Part shown: in pieces, positions 25,345 to 36,925 of the stretch
How the letters are laid out: the number at the start of each line of letters is the position of its first letter
How positions within the stretch are numbered: the stretch's first letter is position 1
Source of the DNA: Trogon surrucura
Taxonomy: Eukaryota; Chordata; Aves; Trogoniformes; Trogonidae
Direction: 5' to 3'
DNA: 64,000 nucleotides
Assembly: GCA_020746105.1 (NCBI GenBank)
Contig: CM036626.1
Coordinates: 12,232,001-12,296,000, forward strand
Notes under the pieces: model-generated
Told to the model about the DNA's origin: nothing
What the model saw: only the letters and a program-made list of their open reading frames with translations
Database searches by the model: none
Translations under genes and position numbers: made by a program

Positions 25345-27784
25345 ACACTAAATATGGCACATTTCTGCAGCTTGCTTCTCAGGGGAAAACACAGCCCTCC
25401 GCAATTTCATTGCAAATGTACCTGGTACCTTTGGGACTTGCAACAAATCACAACTCCGTAGCTGGATTGGATCAGGCCATGTCACACTAACTTATAAGAA
25501 GTTGGCAGTATGCACCAAATATTCTAGCTGACAGCAAAACTCGGGAGCTTTTTAGAGAAGGACTAATCTGAAGCCAGCATACATCCTGGCAAGAGACGAT
25601 GCTTGTTCCATAGTTAAAACCCAGCACACGGAGACAAGCACTGTTGAGTTATACGACTGACTCAACCACCCACACAGGCAAATCACCTGCCCTTTCTGTG
25701 CCTTAGTATCCTCAGCTGTAATTTATAATTGCTTGATGATATTCAGATTCTGGGTATTAGGAAAGGATTCACAGAAAAGTGATTGTTATTGATCTAACAT
25801 TGCTCTCAGGAAAAGTAATGAGAGTCTGAGAAAAATACAATACAGAAAGAGGCTCTTAAAAGTAAGGCCAAATCAAGAATTTTTGCACCTAAAAGCTCAT
25901 CTGGTTTTGCTGTTTACACTGGCTGATCACATAAAAGATTCTCTCCCTTAAGTCTCTTTAGACCATCATGGCTACAGCAGTTCTACTTTTAAAGGACATT
26001 GGTGCCACAGAAATAATTAAACATGAAAATAGCAAGCATATTACTAGATGAAAATGTAGCTCGAGGCTTTTAACAATTGGATTTGACACATACTATTGTA
26101 GAAAGAGCTAAAGCTAGTGTGGAAAGATTTTCTCAAGCGCTCCATGTTAACCTAACTTCAGTACTCACATGGGAAACTGATAAAGAAAACAAAACACAGC
26201 TAAAAATACTGGTGGTGAATTCACAAGCAGAATCAATTTAAGACAGACATTACGGTGTATCTTCCAAGGGGATAATTCAAGCAGCAGAAAAGTCCATAGG
26301 AAACCTCAGAAGCAAATATCCATGTCCCTGAGAAATGTCTGGTCTCTCTGTATGACTGAAATGTCCAGCTGTAGGATTTTAGGCACCACAGTAACATGGA
26401 TACTGCCACAACTTCAGAAACGGCTGCTGTCCTCCCTGCCAGCTGCACCATCCTGCCAGACATGGTTGTTAAACCAAAGTTGTGAGGCAAGAGATTCCTC
26501 TTTAGCCACATACCTCGCCACAATGAGAGTAAGCTGACTGCCTATGACCAGGAAAGTTAGTGAAGTGAGACAATCTTCAGTGTCAGCCCCAAAGGAAGCG
26601 ATTTAAGAGTTCCCCTTTTGCCATTTTGAGTCAGTAAGTACCTAGCACTTGGGAGACCCTTAGGAGTGATGTTCTGTCCTCCCACCGTTCCCAACAGCTT
26701 GAGTGAAGATATACCGCTAGTGAGGGGGCACTGTTTCAACAGGGATCTGGAGGCATCATGAAACCCTCTGGGGAAAAAGAGGACTATTGGACTTTCCCCT
26801 CCCATATTACCTACTGCTACTGCCTGACATCATCCAATAGTTAAGATCAACCTAGAAATTACTGTAACCCATATAATCCTGCACAAAGGAAATCTGTTTA
26901 GCTACCTAGAATAATCTTTTCCTTTCTTTTTGCCCCTCCTGAACCTAATAAAGTGAAATAAGTTTTCTTTCTCTACCAAGGCTGGGCTACTTTGCTGAGT
27001 GTTGAAGCAGAATGCCCTGTATCCTTACAGCTGCACATGGGGCAGGCAGGGGACTATGGACAAGCCATTTCCATCCCACCATGACCTATAAATAACACAC
27101 AGCTGCTTTAATGAACAACCAGTCTTTACTGTTGCCTCCCAGGCACATGGAATGGGACTGGGGATTTAAGACATAAATCTCTGTCACAACAACAGTGTCA
27201 GGACAGGTTTGTTTCGCTGATGACTGCTACACTCTCACTGCAGTCCCATAACCCACAAAAAGCAGTGAATAGCATTGAGATCATGGAATTTAAAAATAAT
27301 TTTGTCACAGTAGAAGGTTAAAGGCAGTTTTAAAATGGATTATCTTCATTTTGCTACAACCATCAGAGGTTCATTAATAGCAGATTTACTTACTAATCCA
27401 ACTTGGTTCTGTTTTGCCTTAAAAACAGGTGGTGCAAACAGTTTACTCCTGTTGTTGCCTGCTTCTTGTTAGGAACTTCAGGGCATACGTTTGTTTGTAC
27501 TATGGACTTTTGCAAAAAGGGCTCATGTCTAGGTTTTGAAGGCTGGAAGCAATCTGTCATTCTGCCTCTTCTAGGTGATACTCTTCTCTCTGAAAGACTG
27601 AATACCTCTTGGACAGAGAGAATTTCCTTGGATTTTGTTGACACAAGCATACATTCTGTTTACAGGCACTGTGAGGACATGTTCACTGCTGTGCTCTGTC
27701 CCTGCAAGAAGGGAGCTCGAATGTACCTTGTTTCTGTCAAAAAGTCAGCTCTGAAGCTGGTTCCTCACCTCCTTCCTTGGAGCC

Positions 27785-27816
27785 TAAACATGATGATGTT
27801 CAGAGCATCATGTTTA
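27785..27816. repeat. Inverted repeat, 11-bp perfect arms, 10-base loop
   Basis: The arms are TAAACATGATG (27785-27795) and CATCATGTTTA (27806-27816), separated by ATGTTCAGAG. It could form a hairpin in RNA or DNA. The arms are too short for a typical microRNA precursor. No functional assignment. Confidence 0.6.
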
Positions 27817-30800
27817 CAGCATAAACATGGTGTACAGAGCAGTCCCTCACCTCCTTTCAAAATCATCCTCATTCTGCAAGAGCCCTGCAAAGTAAGTGTG
27901 CAATGAGCTCAGAGTGCTGAAGCAGTGAGGCTTCCTGCCAGCCAGCAAACCCAGCGGTAGGAGGTGTCTCTGCTTGGCTCTCCTCTTGCAACACCACTGG
28001 CATTGGGTCTCTTCTCCTGGGCACAAGACTTGTTTTCGCTGGCCTGATGCTAGTGCCAAAGCTTTGGCTTTGCTTCCTTTGAGTGTTCTTAATTTTTCAG
28101 ATGCTCTTCAGAGCAAGTAAAACACCAGACACTTATTCTGCCAACAAAACTAGGCTGGATGTGCACCTTACGTTCCTAAACAAACATAGTCTTGTCAGCT
28201 ACTGCCAATGCCCCACCACAGAGATTCTCAACATTTACCTTGCAGTGACCCAGCAACACACATGGCGGTGCTGAGAGGACTACACAGCATAGCAAGACAG
28301 AAACAGAGAAGTTTTCCTTTTTTTTCACTGCTTACCCAAACCCATCAGTGTTTAAGCAAGACTCAGAGGTCTGTGCCTAACAGCAGGGTCTAGGGCTGTG
28401 CCATGCCCAGCACTCCGCTGCAGCTGTTGCCTATTGATTTTCACGGGTGACCGTGCATGTTACATGCTATTCTGTGTACCCTCCAAATTCAAGCAGTCGG
28501 CACAGAGCCTGAAGTGCTAGCAGCTGATACACTTGCTTAGTAGTGTTAATATTTGCTTACAAATGTATATCTTAAGAGACAATGCCATTTGGTCCCATCC
28601 TGTGTGAAAGCCTCCTCAGGATGGCCAGCAGACAGCTTTGTCTGGATTTCTGTGAAGATGCTGTGTGATCTAGACTGTTATTTAGGAAGACAGAAGAATT
28701 TAAAAACAACCTTGAACTTACTTAGGGCAATGCAAGAGCCACTTTTCTAAATTATGACTGAAGATGCTGTTGCTGAAAACATGTTCTTTCCCTCTCAAAA
28801 CTGCTTTCAGGACTCCCTCCTTCTTTTTGCTTTTGTTAATTTCTCCCTCACATCCACCATCTTTCCCCTTAGACACACACAGGGCATCACTAATAAAATG
28901 TCACCCATTTGCACCAGATCCAAGCATTCACCTTCATGAAGCCAAATCCTCTCAAGCAAGAACAGTGCTATCACCATTCACCCCCAGTAAAGATCCTCCA
29001 TACCACCCCACTGCTATATAAAGGTTTTCATTCCAGGCATTCACTTAGCAGCAGGATTTGCCTCCAGCTAGATAAGGTTTCATCTCCACTCCTTGTTGCA
29101 GAGGTGCCTCGGGGAAGTTTTACAAATCACTTAAGTGAAAGAGTTATCAGGTACGGAAAGTTGGCCCTGCACCACCAAGAATCCCAAGTACCAAACAAAT
29201 CTCAGCCTGGGAAAGTTTCCAATTCGGACACGCTCTACATTTTTCTATATGGGGAAGGATCTCTAAGCTGCTGTTAGAGTCCCAAACTGCATCTTTTTTG
29301 GATAGCAAATGTACAAGTAAAAAAGTTGCTCACCTGGGATTTGCCATTTCTCCCAGGAATGACTTGGTGTCTTTTAACAACCATGGAAGAAATACATAGC
29401 AGAAGTACTCTTCTGTGCCATCTGTTAACAGGACAGGAGTACTTGCCGTGCCCAGAACTCCATTTGCAACTGCACGGGACGGGAGGACAAGACCAACCAT
29501 CCGAGATGCTCAGGACAGCCAGACTGAGGGCAGCAGCTGGCAGGTTTGACTCTGACTTGTTTGATCCTGCTGATCCTATTCCATCCAGACCCCATGAACT
29601 AGGAAATGCACTAAATGAGTTTGTGAGGCGAGTTTCAACTGTGCATCAGTGGCAGATGGCTCAGGACATGAAGACAGGCTTGAACCCACCCTTCATTTGT
29701 GCCACAGTCTCAGGCTCCTTTCTGAGCTTCCCTTAAACCAGAGCTGGCATTAAGCACTTCTCCAGTTTCACCAAAACCCACTCAGAACTTCTGCACTTGA
29801 CAGTAAGCAGCAAAACTCTATCTGTCTGTCTCTCAGTAGGGAACATCAGCATTTACATCTCACAAAGATACTTTCAATTTTGCCACTAGATAGAATTCAA
29901 TGTTTTTTGGTTTTTTCTGGTTGATAAACAGAAGCAGTTTAAGAGATGAGCAGGGTACAGAAAGCAACGCTACAGCTCCATCAGCATATGTTAGAAGTCA
30001 TTACTATGGCTGTCTTGCTTCCTTGTCCTTCTCATTGTGCCCCAGCTCCAGCTGTCAGTAGCACGTTAATGACTACAGTCTATCTCAGATCAGAGAAGGA
30101 GGCAAGACGGTTGCAAATCATTGATATCGACTGTTGGTCTTAATGGAAATGCACCATATTTTTGCATTGACATTCAAAGGGGATGGAAAAAGACAGTAAT
30201 TGCCATTTCAGTGTTCTGATCTCTCGCAAACTAGCTGGCAAGGAAACGAGTAGTGTGGGCAAGAGTTAAAAAATATAAAGCCCCCTTCAGTTCCATGTAG
30301 TGTAGGCTTCCTCCTCCAGTGTTTCATAAAATCATAGAAATTTACATTTTGTATGGCTCCTTGGTATAGCTGAAGAGTTGCTTGGCACTCAAGGCTTTAA
30401 TAAAGCAATCATTGGACTTTTGCCTGATGTAGTTATTCATTTTGAAGTATTATTCTAGTTCTCATTCTACTTGTCTATATTTGACTAATGGCAGCAGTGC
30501 CACACACACTTCCGAGCTCTCTCTATATACAGAGACTCAATATTTCTTTTCTCAATTATTTCTAAAATAACATCTATAATCACTCTTAAGCTTTCTTTTG
30601 TGGTACGTATAGCAACACTTCGGTGCCTTCTGGGCTTTTATTTTAAGTAACCTTTGTATCGGGAGGCCTGTCCGGGGGGGGGCTGTAGTCCTGTTCAGCA
30701 ACAGAACAGGGATCGCTCATGCAAAAGAAATGCAGATTTCCTTGGGGGTGTGTTTTGGTGTCCCTGCAAAACCAACAGTCTTTTTGGAGAATTCCCTACC

Positions 30801-30912
30801 TATTTAATCCTCAGGCTTATCCCTAGCAAAGCCAGTGTCAGCAGCTGCTGTCCTCGTGCAACTTAACATACAAGCACTACTTGTCCAACTTTTCTTCCAG
30901 AGAGCTGGCCAA

Positions 30913-30950
30913 AGCAGAAGCCAGTCCCACTAGCAGAAGCCAGTCCCACT
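30913..30950. repeat. Direct tandem duplication, 19 bp x 2
   Basis: The 19-mer agcagaagccagtcccact occurs twice head to tail with no mismatch. Identity suggests a recent duplication or replication slippage in non-coding DNA. Confidence 0.85.
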
Positions 30951-33006
30951 AGCCCATGCAGAACTTGAACTACCAGTCTGAAACCCAGGCTCAGCTCTTC
31001 TTGCGGTTGGGGGTTCTCCATTTGCCTCATTTCTCACCTAACTTTTACATGTACAAGACTGGAGGAGTGGGGAGAGGAAACCAATTTACTCCTCAAACGT
31101 CAGAGAGATGACAGGGAACTGCAGGGGGAAACGCTCATTTCTCTAAGATAACCTCTGCTAAGTGCTCACAGCACCACTGGGAGATGAACTACGCGGTTAC
31201 TCACAGTCTCGTACTGCCATCTACTGCAATGAGATCCCACCACGAGCACGAGTGACACCTCCCTGACACCGCTGCAGAGGAAAGCTGGGACTGAGCCATC
31301 AGCAGCTGGCCTTTTCTTCCTTAGACACTGCCATCCTTTTTCTGGGGGAGATTTTCCTACACAGCCTTTCAAGCATCTCCTCAAACATGCACAATGCTCG
31401 CCTGTTTTCCCCAGAAACCCAGCTCACCTCCTCCACTTCATGTTTTGGGGGCAATTGATGGGGTGATGGATAGTGAAAGAACACTTTACTGCAGATAAAT
31501 CTAACTGCTGAAAATAAAGAGAAATCAAAACTACAGTGGGTCAAGCCTTTGTAGGGGAGGAAGTCCCTTGGTTCTAAAATATCTAATAGCAGCTTTTCAC
31601 TACCAGAATATCAGAGAAGTAATATATATATATACAGGTGAGTTTTGTTCTCTTAATAAATTAATCATAGCTGCCACTTAGCCCTCTGTGTGGGCATATG
31701 GTAGATGACTGCTAGGTAACCAATACCCATATGGCAGAGCAACTCCACACCCAATTATGCTGATTTAAATCTCTCCAGTGTATCAAGGTAAAAATGATCA
31801 CATGCCAGAGATATGTCCTGCCCAAGTATGCAGATTTAATCTTTCCTGTGCATCAGGAAATCACACGTAGAGCCTTAATTTGCTCAATGATGCCAGCCCA
31901 TCTTCTGCTCAGTGTCAAGAACCAGACCCTCTGTAAACAGAAAGGGTGCAGAAGGGATGTCTTCCTGTCTGCATCTCAAAGCACAATTTAAGGATCCTTC
32001 ATAACCAACAGAACAAAGGTTTATACACATATTTATACACATATTTATTCTTAAAACAGATTGACATTTCTAGCCTGAGAGGACAAATGAGAAACCTCAG
32101 GCTAGTTTTCTCTGAATCCAAGGAAAAAAACATGCTGCTTTGTACTGAACTGAAATCCCACTCAGTTCACACTTTAATGACACCATTCAATATTTGTTTA
32201 AAAAGCACCCAACACAATTCAACCATATTGTGCTAGGACTAGTAAATATAAATTATCCCCCCGCCTCTAAAGTAGTCTAACAATGTGCTACAGGACCCAG
32301 ATTCCTGCCACCATGTCAGAACACCTGAATTTGCTGCCATGAGCCTGCTGGTTTAAAATAATTCAGCTCAAACAGTGGGATATAAACAGAAGCATTTCAC
32401 AAGCAGTGAAGGTGATATAAATACAGCTCACATCATCACTCTGACACTAAATGAACATAAATAACAGGGTTTAAGCTCAAAGCTAGAAAGTAGCCTCTTT
32501 GGAAAGTTACAGCTACAACGAGCATGTGTCTATCTACCTGACACAATCAATAGCCCAGGGTTTTCTTTAAAAGAAGAAAAAGAGAGCACGAAGTAGGTAT
32601 GTGAGCTTTAAAGTTCCCAACTGTTATGCTCTGGTACGTGCTTTTTAATAGACACAACTCTACCACCGTAAAAGCTGTATCTGCTAGGCCAGGTTCAAAT
32701 TAAAGCCGGAGCTGTAAGCAAAGCCAGGCACACATTCACCAATAATATCCTCATGGACATCTGGATGAGTACTTTGGAAGAAGAACAGATTTCAAATTAA
32801 AAACATGTTTTCTAATGGGAAAGCTACATTTTTATTTAAAACAAAAAAAAACCACCAAACCCACAAAATCACAAGATACAAGTTTTGTCCCACAGCTTCA
32901 GCGATATAAATTAGTAGTAAAAAGAGCATTGAACCCAATCCCTTCTCATGAGCATCCCCTAGATCATAGTCTCCACCTTTGCTGTCATATTCCCCTCTTG
33001 CCTTAC

Positions 33007-33061
33007 CTCTGTCCTGAATTCTCTGCAGACAAAAAAGAAAGCTCTTCCTCCAGCCTGGCAT
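33007..33061 (-). CDS. GRIP2: Second GRIP2-like first coding exon (alternative palmitoylated N-terminus)
   Basis: Seen: from ATG at 33061 the minus strand encodes MPGWRKSFLFCLQRIQDR plus one base before a consensus GTAAGG donor (33006-33001). Coding length (55 nt), splice phase (1) and Cys11 are the same as in the exon at 23214-23268, and 12 of 18 residues are identical (MPGWRKS, CLQR and Q). Known: alternative N-termini of this kind steer GRIP family scaffolds to membranes. Inferred: a duplicated alternative first exon of the same gene, 9.8 kb further upstream, each able to splice to the same downstream exon. No CpG island surrounds it; a TATA-like box lies 84-91 bases upstream. Alternatives: a decayed exon copy, though the open frame, kept Cys and good donor argue against that. 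Confidence 0.65.
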
Positions 33062-33144
33062 CCCAGACTTAGAGGCAAAGAAATACAAGTCTGTAGTGTC
33101 TTGAAGGAGTTTGCAGACATGCAGCTGGAATACAAACCCCAAAT

Positions 33145-33152
33145 TATTTATA
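33145..33152 (-). promoter_or_regulatory. TATA-like box upstream of the second GRIP2-like exon
   Basis: On the minus strand the sequence reads CTTATAAATAATT, with TATAAATA at 33152-33145, 84-91 bases before the ATG at 33061. A start site about 30 bases downstream would give a 5' leader of about 55 bases. TATA-like strings occur by chance in AT-rich DNA; the position relative to the exon is the only support. Confidence 0.35.
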
Positions 33153-33159
33153 AGGCTAC

Positions 33160-35329
33160 ACTTTGACAGAGAGGCGAGTCCATCCGTGCTTGCAAAGACA
33201 GGAATACTCTGCTTCACGCAAAAACCTGACCGTGAACCATCCAGGCTGCCTCTTGCTGCAGGGATGGAGCAACTTCACATGTCCACAGCGAAAGAAGCAG
33301 ATGGTGAAAGAAGGGTGGACAGATGAACGGGTAAATCTCAGAGCTCAGCAATTCCTTAAAGGGCATGTTTGTCTTTTATTCCAGCCGCACAGAAACCACA
33401 GACAACAATGTAGTCACAATGAAATGTAGTCCAATAGCTTAGGGTTCCTCTTCAGAGGATGAATATATCCACAGTCATCTCTCAATGTTTATCATAATCC
33501 AGTTTTCTTTGGAAATTGCCTGCTTCTTACGTCTTCAGTTTATAAAATGTATGTATTTCTATCCCATAGTACAGGAAATTAGTAATTAAACTATTCATCT
33601 TTTGAATTGGTACTCCTTGTTTTCTTACACCTGTCAGATTTAAGAATATTCACACATACTCCCAAGGGGAAGGGTCATTACGCCCATTTTCATCAAGACT
33701 TGCTAAAATGCATACTAAAAAAAAATCATGGCTATCAATAACAGTTTTCTAAGCTAATTCCAGTTGCATTAACTACATCTCTCCTACAGATTCTGTTGTA
33801 AGATGGCATTAAGCCTATTTCCGATCCAAGTTGTTGGATGCTCTCAGGGAATCCCTACTTTCTGGCTGTATTTGAGAGGAATTACACAAGTAGCACATAA
33901 CAGCATTCTCTCTCTCATAACACATGCAAAGAGAGAAGAGAGGGTAATATTGTTGACACAAGAGATGATTTCAAGTGCATTATAAAACTGTACATAAAAT
34001 ACAGATTCCCAAGAACACGGCAAGACTACTTTAGATCTCATTTCAATTTAGCATTTAAATAACCATTCTATTTGTCTTCTGTGCCCATTTTGTAGTTAGC
34101 ATGCAAAAATAATCTAGCATAAAAGCAGTCTGGCACCGCAGCTTGTGACCCAAGAGGCAAAAACCAGAGAGCAACATGTGTGCCAGGAAGAGGTTAGAAA
34201 CACTATTCTTATACACCACTTCTCGCTTTGACTTTCTGCCTTGGATCATGCAAAAGCCCTCAAGCATTTATTAAAGAATGACTTTTTTTTTTCTCCTGAT
34301 CTTTGCACCTGCCAATTACATACCCAAATGATTTTAACTTTTAATCTTCCTTAAAAAAATATATATATCCACAGTGTTCATTTAAATTTTTTTGCCAAAG
34401 GGTTTTTAGTTTTCCGTTTTCTGCAGCAATTCAATGCCTCTGTAAATTCAATGCCAAAAACCCCACCCTAGGGCATACTTCACGTGCCTTCAGGAAAACG
34501 CGCAGAAGGAAGTGAAAACAGATACGTGGGGACGTTATCTTGAGAAGAGATGTAATCTTTGCTCTGAAGGAAAGAAACACTTCTGGATTTCTCATGTTAC
34601 AAGAATTAGCTCACAAACAGTTTTGCCTGTGGCCTCATACACAGTAAGTCTTTAAATTCAACAAATTAGTATTCTAGCCATGGAAAGGGAAAAAAAAATC
34701 TTGTCCCGTTTCAAAAATTCATTTGCTGGCATAGCACAAATTCTGTCATATGATAACTTCTGAAACTAAGAGTCTGGAGAAAAAAAAAGAAATCCAGAAG
34801 GAATTTGCTCATCCCTCAGAGAAACATGGATCAGTTGCCTTATGCCAAGTGGCCATGAAAGTGTGTGAGCACACAGCTCCCTTGCATCAAGGCTTATCTC
34901 ACAAAATGTCCAGCTGTTATTTGCCCAGTTTTACTTCATCCTGAAGTCAAGGTGTAGAATGTAAAACAGAATATAAAATCCTTAAGAGAGGATGAAAACT
35001 TAATGTCTGTGATAATCAGTCTCAACAGTAAATTCTCCAAACATCAATATAATTTGATCTTGGGCTCGGGTAAGTCTAGTTTTGGTAGGGGGCTGTAGAA
35101 GTCCACGTCAAAGCTTTGCAACTGACTCACTTCAAGTTTGTGAAGCATCTCTCACCAATTCCACATGCTGAAATGCCACCATTTCATACAAAATCCCCTT
35201 AGAACAATCCACTCCGATCGCCCATCTTTCTCAGAAATAATAAACATGCTTTTTGTGTTGATACAGTTTTGTGGAAGTAAACACAATTAGGCCTCATGCT
35301 AAAACATGCAGCATACTAATGAGAAGTGC
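33160..35329. other. AT-rich non-coding stretch
   Basis: Nothing recognised: short frames only, several A or T homopolymers, and no repeat-family signature until the CR1 element begins at about 35330. It would be upstream flank of the inferred GRIP2 alternative promoter. Confidence 0.5.
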
Positions 35330-36925
35330 TGAATCAATGAGGACTGGGTTAGGGACCAATTAAGCAATCTGGACATCCATAAATCCATGGGTCCAGACGG
35401 GATGCATCCACGGGTGCTGAGGGAGCTGGCTGATGTCATTGCTAGACCACTCTCCATCATCTTTGCCAAGTCTTGGGAGACGGGAGAGGTGCCTGAGGAC
35501 TGGAGGGAAGCAAATGTCACTCCAGTCTTCAAAAAGGGCAAGAAGGAGGACCCGGATAACTATAGACCGGTCAGCCTCACCTCCATCCCTGGGAAAGTGA
35601 TGGAACGACTTATCCTTGGTGCCATCTCAAGGCATATCAGGGATAAGAGGGTCATTAGAGACAGTCAACATGGCTTCACCAAAGGGAAGTCGTGCTTGAC
35701 TAACCTCATAGCCTTTTATGAGGATATAACAAGGTGGATAGATGATGGCCGAGCGGTGGATGTGGTCTACCTTGACTTCAGTAAAGCATTTGACACAGTC
35801 TCCCACAGCATCCTTGCTGCTAAACTGAGGAAGTGTGGTCTAGACTCTCGGGTAGTGAGGTGGACTGCGAACTGGCTAAGGGGAAGAAGACAAAGAGTTG
35901 TGGTCAATGGGGCGCAGTCTGGTTGGAGACCTGTATCCAGTGGAGTGCCTCAAGGGTCGGTACTGGGACCAGTATTATTCAATATATTCATCGATGACTT
36001 GGATGAGGGACTAGAGAGTACTATCAGCAAGTTTGCTGATGACACCAAGCTGGGAGGAGTGGCTGACACACCAGCAGGCTGTGCTGCCATCCAGCGAGAC
36101 CTGGACAGGCTGGAGGGTTGGGCGGGGAAAAATTTAATGAAATACAACAAGGGTAAATGTAGGGTCTTGCATCTGGGTAGGAACAACCCCAGGTTCCAGT
36201 ATAAGTTGGGGAATGACTTGTTAGAGAGTAGTGTAGGGGAAAGGGACCTGGGAGTCTTGGTGGACAGCAGGATGACCATGAGCCAGCACTGTGCCCTTGT
36301 GGCCAGGAAGGCCAATGGCATCCTGGGGTGTATTAGAAGGGGGGTGGTTAGTAGGTCGAGAGAGGTTCTCCTTCCCCTCTACTCTGCCCTGGTGAGACCC
36401 CATCTGGAATACTGTGTCCAGTTCTGGGCCCCTCAGTTCAAGAAAGACAGGGAACTGCTGGAGAGAGTCCAGCACAGGGCAACTAGGATGATTAAGGGAG
36501 TGGAGCATCTCCCTTATGAGAAAAGACTGAAGGAGCTGGGGCTCTTTAGTTTGGAGAAGAGGAGGCTGAGGGGTGACCTCATTAATGTTTACAAATATAT
36601 CAAGGGGGAGTGTCACAAGGATGGAGCCAGGCTCTTCTCGGTGACAACCACTGATAGGACAAGGGGTAATGGGCTGAAACTGGAACATAAGAGGTTCCGC
36701 CTAAACTTGGGAAGAAACTTCTTCTCAGTGAGGGTGACGGAGCCCTGGAACAGGCTGCCCAGAGAGGTTGTGGAGTCTCCTTCTCTGGAGGCATTCAAGA
36801 CCTGCCTGGACACGTTCCTGTGTAGCATAGTCTAGGCATTCCTGCTCTGGCAGGGGGATTGGACTTGATGATCTTTCGAGGTCCCTTCCAATCCCTAACA
36901 TTCTATGATTCTATGATTCTATGAA
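35330..36925 (+). mobile_element. CR1 LINE, 5'-truncated, with intact reverse-transcriptase half
   Basis: The 3' end carries the CR1 hallmark (ggtcccttccaa..., then three ATTCTATG-type octamers at about 36898-36924). The 5' boundary is near 35330-35340, inside ORF2, so the endonuclease and ORF1 are missing, as in most CR1 copies. The open frame already runs upstream of the first Met at 35387 ([16 protein letters not shown]). One uninterrupted reading frame to the family-typical 3' end suggests a fairly young insertion. It lies between the GRIP2-like exons and CCDC174 on the plus strand. I found no target-site duplication, which is usual for CR1. Confidence 0.95.
35387..36835 (+). CDS. CR1 ORF2 reverse-transcriptase fragment (482 codons)
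   Basis: This is the C-terminal half of the CR1 LINE polyprotein, which copies the element's RNA into DNA at a nicked chromosomal target. Counting from the first Met: the NYRPVSLTS block at about 58-66, YLDFSKAFD with the first catalytic Asp at 118-126, GVPQGS at 166-171, and the FADD active-site motif at 216-219, followed by the thumb and C-terminal region ([32 protein letters not shown]). All catalytic carboxylates are present. The N-terminal apurinic-type endonuclease is absent because of 5' truncation, so this copy cannot move on its own. The Met is not a natural start, only the first in frame. The stop at 36833-36835 is in the family position. Confidence 0.9.
   Translation: MGPDGMHPRVLRELADVIARPLSIIFAKSWETGEVPEDWREANVTPVFKKGKKEDPDNYRPVSLTSIPGKVMERLILGAISRHIRDKRVIRDSQHGFTKGKSCLTNLIAFYEDITRWIDDGRAVDVVYLDFSKAFDTVSHSILAAKLRKCGLDSRVVRWTANWLRGRRQRVVVNGAQSGWRPVSSGVPQGSVLGPVLFNIFIDDLDEGLESTISKFADDTKLGGVADTPAGCAAIQRDLDRLEGWAGKNLMKYNKGKCRVLHLGRNNPRFQYKLGNDLLESSVGERDLGVLVDSRMTMSQHCALVARKANGILGCIRRGVVSRSREVLLPLYSALVRPHLEYCVQFWAPQFKKDRELLERVQHRATRMIKGVEHLPYEKRLKELGLFSLEKRRLRGDLINVYKYIKGECHKDGARLFSVTTTDRTRGNGLKLEHKRFRLNLGRNFFSVRVTEPWNRLPREVVESPSLEAFKTCLDTFLCSIV

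Larger units (their letters stand above)
23720..33000. other. Non-coding stretch between the two GRIP2-like first exons
   Basis: AT-rich DNA with no recognised exon, RNA gene or intact transposon. It contains an 18-base poly(T) at 25327-25344, an 11-bp inverted repeat at 27785-27816, a 19-bp direct duplication at 30913-30950, a 12-bp direct duplication near 32021-32044 and an (AT)n run near 31622-31634. The longest frame (167 codons, 27403-27906) shows no domain and is probably chance. For transcripts from the 33-kb exon this is first-intron sequence. Confidence 0.5.

Noticed and set aside
27403..27906. 167-codon plus frame as a possible gene
   Set aside because: No recognisable domain and codon composition like the surrounding non-coding DNA. 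It could be chance, and I have no positive support.
29326..29736. 136-codon plus frame as a possible gene
   Set aside because: No recognisable motif; length is within chance expectation for a 64-kb window on two strands.
36221..36688. 155-codon minus frame inside the CR1 element
   Set aside because: Antisense shadow of the CR1 reverse-transcriptase frame.
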